Source: Streptococcus oralis
GTDB taxonomy: Bacteria > Bacillota > Bacilli > Lactobacillales > Streptococcaceae
NCBI RefSeq assembly: GCF_019929345.1
Contig: NZ_JAHZPJ010000003.1
Coordinates: forward strand, 102,705-166,704
Direction: 5' to 3'
Length of the DNA: 64,000 bases
The position numbers and the translations under genes were made by a program. The notes beneath the pieces are model-generated. The model saw only the letters and a list, made by a program, of their open reading frames with translations. It searched no databases and was not told where the DNA came from. Numbering within the stretch: the first letter of the stretch is position 1; each line of letters opens with the position of its first letter. Below are positions 57,755 to 64,000 of the stretch, in pieces.

Positions 57755-58056
57755 TAGGCATCTCCTCCATCATCTAGGATCGCTGGTACCTTGATATAGT
57801 AGTTTTCTTTTTCAGGTACGTTTTTAAACAAGAGATCGCGATCTGTTCCTTCTTCGGCCACATCAGGGCGGAGTACGGTCTTGCGGTCAGCCATGGTCGT
57901 AGTAGGTGCGACACCAGTAGTGTTGACTTCGCCTAGCAACTCAACCATGTCAACAATTTTAGACAAGGTTGTCGCAAAGGCAGCAGTTTCTTCTTCAGAG
58001 AATCTTAATTTTGAAAGATTGGCAACGTGTGTTACCTCTTCTTGCGTAATTTTCAT
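57754..58056 (-). CDS. gatC: Asp/Glu-tRNA amidotransferase subunit C
   Basis: 100 residues from the start at 58056 ([17 protein letters not shown]), with GAAAGGAT ahead on the minus strand; a longer frame of 25 extra residues covers the promoter area and is not conserved. GatC wraps around and stabilises GatA. First gene of gatCAB. Confidence 0.95.
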   Translation of the reverse strand: MKITQEEVTHVANLSKLRFSEEETAAFATTLSKIVDMVELLGEVNTTGVAPTTTMADRKTVLRPDVAEEGTDRDLLFKNVPEKENYYIKVPAILDDGGDA

Positions 58057-58149
58057 CTTGCATCCTTTCGTGAAATGATGATTTTTAGTCTGTTCTATTT
58101 TACCATATTTTCCTATAAATAAGGGAGCCAAACTGAAAAGAAATAGAAA

Positions 58150-58178
58150 TTGAAAAATCGCTTTTAATTCGCTATAAT
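58150..58178 (+). promoter_or_regulatory. Promoter of the TMEM164-like gene
   Basis: TTGAAA (58150-58155), a 17-base spacer and TATAAT (58173-58178), 43 bases before the ATG. Confidence 0.8.
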
Positions 58179-58221
58179 GGTTAAACTAGAGAATAGAAAA
58201 AATAAGAGTTAGGATAAAAAA

Positions 58222-58914
58222 ATGTTCCATCAATTTATCACCAGATCTCAAACTGTTCCTCCTCCCATTTCGCTTTTTTGGTATGGGATCATGATGCTTC
58301 TCTTAGTACTTTGTATTTATGGAGCACTTGCTTATCACAATAATCCGAAATTTGTCCGCTTGTTTAAGGGGATTCAGATCCTCCAGTTACTAGCTCTATA
58401 TAGCTGGTATGTTAGCTTTGGGATTCCATTTTCTAATAGCCTTCCATTTTACCATTGCCGTTTGGCTATGTTTGCAGTGGTTTTCTTACCAGATAAATGG
58501 CGGAGCAAGCAATATTTTGCCCTCTTAGGAGCAAGTGGAGCGGTCTTTGCCTTGGTTTACCCGGTTTTTGATCCCTATGATTTTCCCCATATTACCAGTT
58601 TTTCATTTTTGATTGGGCACTATGCCCTTTTGGTGAATTCCTTGGTTTACTTGATGAATCACTATGACAAGAGCCTACTCAAGAAATATATGATAGTAGC
58701 CTATACTTTTATCCTCAATCTCTTTTTAGTTGGGGTTAATCAGGTGACTGGTGGAAATTATGGTCTCTTAAGAGATACACCGTTTATCTCGAATGCTCCT
58801 CTATGGATAAAGTACCTCCTTGTGTCGGTCATCCTTTCACTGGCTCTTGTTTTCTTTGATATTTTGTTCAAAAAACGATGGAAAAAGAGAAAACAGATGA
58901 AATCTGTACTCTAG
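58222..58914 (+). CDS. TIGR02206 / TMEM164-like integral membrane protein
   Basis: 230 residues with about seven hydrophobic segments. The segment NSLPFYHCRLAMF, with a conserved Tyr-His-Cys, and GHYALLVNSLVYL identify the TIGR02206 (YwaF, TMEM164-like) family. The bacterial function is unknown; the eukaryotic relative is an acyltransferase, and a Cys/His pair in the membrane would fit such chemistry. It is divergent from gatC and upstream of prfC. Confidence 0.8.
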   Translation: MFHQFITRSQTVPPPISLFWYGIMMLLLVLCIYGALAYHNNPKFVRLFKGIQILQLLALYSWYVSFGIPFSNSLPFYHCRLAMFAVVFLPDKWRSKQYFALLGASGAVFALVYPVFDPYDFPHITSFSFLIGHYALLVNSLVYLMNHYDKSLLKKYMIVAYTFILNLFLVGVNQVTGGNYGLLRDTPFISNAPLWIKYLLVSVILSLALVFFDILFKKRWKKRKQMKSVL

Positions 58915-58938
58915 CTCGCCTTTTCATCGGATGAGCAA

Positions 58939-58967
58939 TTGAAAAACTCCCCAAAATCCGATATAAT
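58939..58967 (+). promoter_or_regulatory. Promoter of prfC
   Basis: TTGAAA (58939-58944), a 17-base spacer and TATAAT (58962-58967), 90 bases before the prfC start. Confidence 0.8.
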
Positions 58968-59057
58968 GGAGAGTTGAAAGGAATGGTAAAATCCAATGTA
59001 AAAATCATTCTTAGCCATTGAAACAACTAAAAATAGAAAATCAAAGAAAGAGAACAT

Positions 59058-60602
59058 ATGACTATTCAAGAAGAAATCAAGAAACGCCGTACCTTTGCCA
59101 TTATCTCTCACCCGGACGCCGGGAAAACAACCATCACTGAGCAGTTGCTCTACTTTGGGGGCGAGATTCGTGAGGCTGGTACCGTAAAAGGAAAGAAAAC
59201 AGGGACTTTTGCTAAGTCTGACTGGATGGATATTGAGAAACAACGTGGGATTTCGGTTACTTCATCTGTTATGCAGTTTGACTACGACGGCAAACGAGTC
59301 AACATCCTAGACACACCAGGGCACGAGGACTTTTCAGAAGATACCTATCGTACCTTGATGGCGGTGGATGCTGCGGTTATGGTCGTGGACTCTGCCAAGG
59401 GTATCGAGGCTCAAACCAAGAAATTGTTTGAGGTTGTGAAACACCGTGGCATTCCAGTCTTTACCTTTATGAACAAGCTGGACCGTGACGGGCGTGAGCC
59501 ACTGGATCTCTTGCAAGAACTAGAAGAAGTCCTAGGTATTGCGAGCTATCCAATGAACTGGCCAATAGGGATGGGGAAAGCCTTCGAAGGCTTGTATGAC
59601 CTCTATAACCAACGCTTGGAGCTTTATAAAGGGGATGAACGCTTTGCCAGTCTGGAAGATGGGGACAAACTTTTTGGCAGCAATCCTTTCTATGCTCAGG
59701 TTAAGGACGATATCGAACTTTTGCAAGAAGCAGGAAATGAATTTTCAGAAGAAGCTATTTTAGCGGGTGAATTAACGCCTGTCTTCTTTGGTTCAGCTCT
59801 TACTAACTTTGGTGTGCAGACCTTCCTTGAAACTTTCTTGAAATTTGCTCCAGAGCCACATGGACACAAGAAAACAGATGGCGAAATTGTGGATCCTTAT
59901 GACAAGGATTTCTCAGGGTTTGTCTTTAAAATCCAAGCCAACATGGACCCTCGTCACCGTGATCGTATCGCCTTTGTCCGTATCGTATCAGGTGAATTCG
60001 AGCGTGGAATGAGTGTCAATCTGCCTCGTACTGGGAAGAGTGCCAAACTGTCGAATGTCACTCAGTTTATGGCGGAAAGTCGTGAGAATGTGACCAATGC
60101 CGTGGCAGGTGATATTATCGGGGTTTATGATACAGGTACTTATCAAGTTGGGGATACGCTAACTGTTGGGAAAAACAAGTTTGAATTTGAACCACTGCCA
60201 ACCTTTACTCCTGAGATTTTCATGAAAGTTTCTGCCAAGAACGTCATGAAACAAAAATCCTTCCACAAGGGGATTGAGCAATTGGTACAAGAGGGAGCCA
60301 TCCAGCTTTATAAGAACTACCAAACAGGCGAGTACATGCTGGGCGCCGTAGGTCAACTCCAGTTTGAAGTCTTTAAGCACCGCATGGAAGGCGAGTACAA
60401 TGCAGAAGTGGTCATGAGCCCAATGGGTAAAAAGACCGTTCGTTGGATCAAGCCTGAGGACTTGGATGAACGGATGTCATCAAGCCGCAATATCTTGGCC
60501 AAGGACCGTTTCGACCAACCAGTCTTCCTCTTTGAAAATGACTTTGCCCTCCGCTGGTTTGCGGATAAATATCCAGATGTTGAGTTGGAAGAGAAGATGT
60601 AA
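59058..60602 (+). CDS. prfC: Peptide chain release factor 3
   Basis: 514 residues. Translational GTPase that recycles RF1/RF2 after termination. P-loop SHPDAGKTT (about 18-26), switch [22 protein letters not shown] base-recognition motif, then the RF3-specific domains. The RF3-type EDTYRTL following DTPGH separates it from EF-G. Confidence 0.97.
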   Translation: MTIQEEIKKRRTFAIISHPDAGKTTITEQLLYFGGEIREAGTVKGKKTGTFAKSDWMDIEKQRGISVTSSVMQFDYDGKRVNILDTPGHEDFSEDTYRTLMAVDAAVMVVDSAKGIEAQTKKLFEVVKHRGIPVFTFMNKLDRDGREPLDLLQELEEVLGIASYPMNWPIGMGKAFEGLYDLYNQRLELYKGDERFASLEDGDKLFGSNPFYAQVKDDIELLQEAGNEFSEEAILAGELTPVFFGSALTNFGVQTFLETFLKFAPEPHGHKKTDGEIVDPYDKDFSGFVFKIQANMDPRHRDRIAFVRIVSGEFERGMSVNLPRTGKSAKLSNVTQFMAESRENVTNAVAGDIIGVYDTGTYQVGDTLTVGKNKFEFEPLPTFTPEIFMKVSAKNVMKQKSFHKGIEQLVQEGAIQLYKNYQTGEYMLGAVGQLQFEVFKHRMEGEYNAEVVMSPMGKKTVRWIKPEDLDERMSSSRNILAKDRFDQPVFLFENDFALRWFADKYPDVELEEKM

Positions 60603-60610
60603 CTCAGCAA

Positions 60611-60641
60611 CAACAATTGGAACTAAAGTTCCTAATTGTTG
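60611..60641 (+). repeat. Inverted repeat after prfC
   Basis: Two nested arms (CAACAATT/AATTGTTG and GGAAC/GTTCC) form a hairpin with small internal loops just after the prfC stop. There is no T run, so it is not a standard terminator. Confidence 0.6.
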
Positions 60642-60686
60642 GACGCTAGTCGCTATTTGGCGAACTAGCTAACTGCCTCACTAACT

Positions 60687-60907
60687 ACGTTTGGCAAATA
60701 GAATCGATTTGCCAAACTCCGTGTCGTAGTGTAAAATCGGCTTACCGAAACGCTTCACTAGGAAAAATCCACGAATATTATCGATTCGTGGATTTTTCCG
60801 TCGTAACCACGTTTTACAAATGAAATCGATTTGCCAAACTCCGTGTTGTAGTATAATAATCGTTCTAGCAAGAAAATCCCACGAATTCAAATTATTCGTG
60901 GAATTTT
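60687..60907. repeat. Two tandem copies of a hairpin-bearing intergenic element
   Basis: Copy 1 spans about 60687-60799 and copy 2 about 60809-60907. Each begins with a ~53-base direct repeat (60687-60739 and 60809-60862) sharing ATCGATTTGCCAAACTCCGT, and each ends with a strong hairpin whose arms contain CACGAAT and ATTCGTG (60761-60776 with 60784-60799; 60873-60886 with 60894-60907). Copy 1 also has a 10-bp palindrome (60690-60699 with 60707-60716). It looks like a small non-coding repeat family. It is not a BOX element as far as I can recognise. Confidence 0.65.
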
Positions 60908-60909
60908 TT

Positions 60910-61216
60910 ATAATGAAGATAATTTAGTGAAAAAGTCTAACTTACATAGGGGATACAGTTACTTCCTCTAGGATGATTTTGTTGTTCAATTATCCGAAAA
61001 TGATATTTCTCCTCAGTTTGGAGTTGAAATCACGTGCCTTTTATAAATGTCGTTTAGGCTCTTTTGTCTGAGGGAAAGCCACTTGATTCTTATTTTTCGA
61101 TGAATAGTTGAACAGAATTTATTCCTAGATTGTGCTGGAGTTTCCATTTCTTGCTTTGCCGCACCTAGTTGGTGGGAAATAGGCCGATTTTCGTTTTTTT
61201 TTTCTAATCATAAATA
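60910..61216. other. Intergenic DNA without recognised features
   Basis: About 300 bases between the hairpin elements and the adhesin promoter. It is A/T-rich. I see no credible gene, RNA motif or strong hairpin on either strand; the short minus-strand frame overlapping its right end has no ribosome-binding site or codon signal. Confidence 0.5.
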
Positions 61217-61245
61217 TTGAATTGTAGGTATGTTTAGGATATAAT
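61217..61245 (+). promoter_or_regulatory. Promoter of the serine-rich-repeat adhesin gene
   Basis: TTGAAT (61217-61222), a 17-base spacer and consensus TATAAT (61240-61245). The leader is about 50 bases, with AGGAG eight bases before the ATG at 61302. Confidence 0.75.
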
Positions 61246-61301
61246 AAGGAGATAAAATTTTTTAGAAAGAAGAATTTCTTTTTTAGGTTAGGAGAGTGGA
61301 C

Positions 61302-64000
61302 ATGTTTTTTAGACGCCAACGAGGTGAATATAGAGAGACCGACCGCATCACAAGGTATAAATTAATCAAGTCGGGGAAACATTGGTTGCGGGCCTCAACT
61401 TCCCTATTTGGTCTGTTTAAAGTTATGCGTGGGGGTGTTGATGCTACGCAGGTAAAAACAGAATTAGTAGAAGATCAGGCAAGTCAAAAATTGACTGCCT
61501 TAGATTTGTTGAAAGGTGTAGCAGCAACTGGAACCATTTTGGGAGGTTTTGCAGCTACTCAGACGAGAGTATACGCTAATGATACTGTTGCAGTTGAAAA
61601 GACGGTAGAATCAAAGGATATCTTGGCTACAAGAAACACTGTGGTTCTGGGTGAGACATCAACGAGTGACTCAGAAACTTCTGCTAGCTTGTCTATTTCT
61701 GTGAGTGAAAGTACTTCGCTATCAGAATCTGTGTCTCATAGTTCGTCAGCTAGTGCTTCCGCCAGCACTTCTACTAGTCTTTCTGCCAGCACTTCATTCA
61801 GTGAGTCCATCAGTACTTCTGCTAGTGCCAGTCAATCAACAAGTGGATCGAATGTTTCCATAGTATCAAGTCTGTCTGTTGAACAGAGCGCATCGACGCC
61901 AGCAATTGAACAGCAGTCTTCTACTTCAAAAGAAGCAAAGAACCTTGAAATTGATTCAGCTGCATTAAAAACAACTGAAATTACTGGTAAGAATAGTGTC
62001 AGTGCAGTTCAATCAACTTCTGTAACAACTAGCTTGGTTGCGGCTGCAGCTGCTGCAATAGCATCATCAGAAGTTACAGCTAAACAACAAGATGAAAACC
62101 GTAAGAAGCTGACCAACCTTTCAGCTGAGATAGGTGAGTATCTAGCAAAAGCAGTTGATTTGCCAAATGCGGATTCAGCTCTTGTTAAGGCTAATGCAGC
62201 GCTAACAGAAATTGAAAAGGCCTTAGCTGATCCGACTAGCGATTTAACAACAGTAGTGCAAAAAGCTACTTTAGCACGTAATTCGATTATTAATGCTGTT
62301 TTGGCGACTAATTCTGGTGTACGCGATGTACGAAATGGGACAGTGATTACTAGAGGGGCACACCTACGTGCAGCTTCTAATCCACCTACAATCTCTATGC
62401 CATCTAATATCACAATTTATAATGATGAATCAGTTAATTACCAGATGAGGCTGAATGATGATAAAGGGATGGATAAAATCACGGCTTCCCCATCCAATGC
62501 TATTATTACAGGCTTAAATGCACCGGACTATCCAGCTACTAAGAAAAGGGGATATGGGGATCTATATACCTATGATAAATGGGGAAATCAAACAGGTGCT
62601 CAAAGAACATACACTATTAACGTAATAGGGACAGTGGGTCGTGAAAACGGAACTTGGAAACCCTATAAACCTGGTACCTATGTTCTGGAGTACACAGTAA
62701 GAGATATTCATGGCCTGACTGCGACAGCACGTACGAATGTCCATATCAAGGGCTTCAACGAACGCCACAACCCAGTTAGTGGGGATACTGTTATTGTTAA
62801 GAATCCCTCTTCTTTGACTCTAAGTGAACGCAATCAGGTACTTGAAAAATTTAAAGAAAAAAACCAGTCGCTTTTATCTGGTAGTGATTTTACGAAAGAT
62901 GGCGTAACCGGAACGATTTCGGTAGCTGAAAATGGGAATATTACCATTACCTACCGTGATAATACTACAGCTGTTATCCCAGCTAATGTGGATGCTGTTC
63001 CAGTTCCAAGTGCGACGGTGACTCGTAACGGTCAAACTCTAACACCTGTAAACGGCAACTATATTGTGTACGTAGGAGATGATATTCAAATTAATTTCAC
63101 TGCTACAGATAATAGCGGGCAATTATCAGAATTTAAGATCGTTTCAAATGAAGATGCAAATGGTTCAGCCCTTAAAAATAATTTCTTTGAAGATAATAAA
63201 TATGGGACGGGAACTGTAGAGCATTTAACGGGGAATATCACAGCGACTACTGCTAGTCCAGCTCGCATTACAGTAAGAGCTCATTTGAATGATAATCTAG
63301 AGTACGATAAAAATGGTAGAAATAGTTGGCAACGTAATGCAGTAGCAACGGATAAGGCTGGGAATAAAAATAGTGCAGGAAATGCTTCGCCAGGTAATGT
63401 CCGTATTGTGCAAGGTAGGCTGACAGATATTATGGAAGGGGTAGCACCGACTGAAACCTTCCAAGTAGAGAATGTTTCTGAATTAAAACCTCAAGAAAAA
63501 ACTCGTATATTGACGGCTGTTGAGAAACTAAACAATAAGCAGGAAAAACGTATTGATTCCTTTACTATTAGTAACAATGGAACAGTTACCATTATCTATA
63601 AAGATAAGACTACGGATACGTTCACTGTAAAACTTTCTGATAGTGAGTATAAGAGTAGCAGTACTTCAACTAGTCTAAGTCAAAGACAATCAACAAGCGC
63701 AAGTACGTCGGCAAGTGTGTCTGCCTCAACGAGTGCCTCAGTAAGTGCTTCAACAAGCGCATCCAAGTCAGCCTCGACGAGTGCTAGCCAAAGTGCTTCA
63801 ACAAGCGCATCCAAGTCAGCCTCGACGAGTGCTAGCCAAAGTGCTTCAACAAGCGCATCCAAGTCAGCCTCGACGAGTGCTAGCCAAAGTGCTTCAACAA
63901 GCGCATCCAAGTCAGCCTCGACGAGTGCTAGCCAAAGTGCTTCAACAAGCGCATCCAAGTCAGCCTCGACGAGTGCTAGCCAAAGTGCTTCAACAAGCGC
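61302..64000 (+). CDS. Serine-rich-repeat glycoprotein adhesin (partial, 3' end outside window)
   Basis: Open from the ATG at 61302 to the window edge, about 899 codons. Long N-terminal signal peptide of the KxYKxGKxW type ([15 protein letters not shown], near residues 19-33), a second conserved block [14 protein letters not shown] with [12 protein letters not shown] before the likely cleavage site. Such signals direct export by the accessory Sec (SecA2/SecY2) system. Then a short Ser-rich region (about 119-200), a non-repeat basic/binding region (about 245-785) with Ig-like beta segments, and a second Ser-rich region made of SASTSASQ/K repeats running off the edge. Family members are heavily O-glycosylated, LPXTG-anchored adhesins (PsrP, GspB, Fap1, SraP). 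The ligand is not predictable. Confidence 0.93.
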   Translation, partial: MFFRRQRGEYRETDRITRYKLIKSGKHWLRASTSLFGLFKVMRGGVDATQVKTELVEDQASQKLTALDLLKGVAATGTILGGFAATQTRVYANDTVAVEKTVESKDILATRNTVVLGETSTSDSETSASLSISVSESTSLSESVSHSSSASASASTSTSLSASTSFSESISTSASASQSTSGSNVSIVSSLSVEQSASTPAIEQQSSTSKEAKNLEIDSAALKTTEITGKNSVSAVQSTSVTTSLVAAAAAAIASSEVTAKQQDENRKKLTNLSAEIGEYLAKAVDLPNADSALVKANAALTEIEKALADPTSDLTTVVQKATLARNSIINAVLATNSGVRDVRNGTVITRGAHLRAASNPPTISMPSNITIYNDESVNYQMRLNDDKGMDKITASPSNAIITGLNAPDYPATKKRGYGDLYTYDKWGNQTGAQRTYTINVIGTVGRENGTWKPYKPGTYVLEYTVRDIHGLTATARTNVHIKGFNERHNPVSGDTVIVKNPSSLTLSERNQVLEKFKEKNQSLLSGSDFTKDGVTGTISVAENGNITITYRDNTTAVIPANVDAVPVPSATVTRNGQTLTPVNGNYIVYVGDDIQINFTATDNSGQLSEFKIVSNEDANGSALKNNFFEDNKYGTGTVEHLTGNITATTASPARITVRAHLNDNLEYDKNGRNSWQRNAVATDKAGNKNSAGNASPGNVRIVQGRLTDIMEGVAPTETFQVENVSELKPQEKTRILTAVEKLNNKQEKRIDSFTISNNGTVTIIYKDKTTDTFTVKLSDSEYKSSSTSTSLSQRQSTSASTSASVSASTSASVSASTSASKSASTSASQSASTSASKSASTSASQSASTSASKSASTSASQSASTSASKSASTSASQSASTSASKSASTSASQSASTS
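63747..64000 (+). repeat. Perfect 48-bp tandem repeats in the adhesin
   Basis: Five complete, identical 48-base units (from 63747, 63795, 63843, 63891 and 63939) and 14 bases of a sixth reach the window edge. Each encodes 16 residues, [16 protein letters not shown]. The identity at the nucleotide level, including third positions, indicates recent expansion or gene conversion. Confidence 0.97.

Noticed and set aside
60681..60890. 69-residue minus-strand frame in the prfC downstream region
   Set aside because: Its apparent internal repeat is the duplicated hairpin element; there is no ribosome-binding site.
60603..61301. BOX or RUP repeat between prfC and the adhesin
   Set aside because: The sequence does not match the BOX or RUP consensus I know, so it was described only as an unnamed repeat.
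63680..63958. 92-residue repetitive minus-strand open frame
   Set aside because: It is the antisense image of the 48-bp adhesin repeats; the repetition comes from the coding strand.
63747..64000. Regular repeats that could suggest a CRISPR array
   Set aside because: The repeats are contiguous without spacers and keep the Ser-rich reading frame.

Overview
The window is chromosomal DNA of a mitis-group Streptococcus (S. pneumoniae, S. mitis, S. oralis or a close relative). Four things point there: a choline-binding-repeat surface protein, an orphan RitR regulator with Asn53 and Cys128, the MapZ/GpsB division genes, and a gene order close to the pneumococcal pbp1A-to-prfC segment. The species cannot be settled from the sequence alone. 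The pbp1A allele and the neighbouring polysaccharide genes look more like a commensal than a typical pneumococcus.

Layout. 1-2.4 kb: end of a surface-polysaccharide locus (wzx 3' end, glf, acyltransferase). 2.5-12.6 kb: cell wall, division and housekeeping genes (pbp1A-recU; ypsA, gpsB, rnpB, THUMP methyltransferase, mapZ; gnd-ritR; choline-binding protein). 12.7-19.6 kb: mevalonate operon (mvaK1-mvaD-mvaK2-fni), then liaF-liaS-liaR and a DNA-alkylation-repair gene. 19.6-28.4 kb: tig, recD2, lepB, rnhC, zapA, cvpA, mutS2. 28.4-36.9 kb: a decayed gene and an orphan GT8 glycosyltransferase, a glycine-riboswitch-controlled symporter, an AhpD-like protein, a TDT transporter, serS with a T-box leader, manO and aspartokinase. 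37.0-47.7 kb: the complete type II fatty-acid synthesis cluster (fabM, fabT, fabH, acpP, fabK, fabD, fabG, fabF, accB, fabZ, accC, accD, accA) with candidate FabT operators.

47.7-53.1 kb is the most unusual region. Six tandem genes encode small, single-pass membrane-anchored paralogues. Each ends by overlapping the start codon of the same toxin-like reading frame. In the first five that frame survives only as a stub of 15-24 codons. Only after the sixth does it continue into a 573-codon protein with an N-terminal alpha/beta-hydrolase (lipase) domain and a C-terminal helical domain, followed by two small helical proteins. This is the architecture of a reverse-domain type VII secretion lipase effector (TslA-like) with its helical partners and an expanded, probably immunity, array. 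No secretion-machinery gene is in the window.

53.3-60.6 kb: nusB, an Asp23/YqhY gene, efp and gatCAB (minus strand), then a TMEM164-like membrane protein and prfC (plus strand). 60.6-61.3 kb: non-coding DNA carrying two copies of a hairpin-bearing element. From 61.3 kb to the window edge: the first ~899 codons of a serine-rich-repeat adhesin with an accessory-Sec type signal peptide, ending inside perfect 48-bp repeats.
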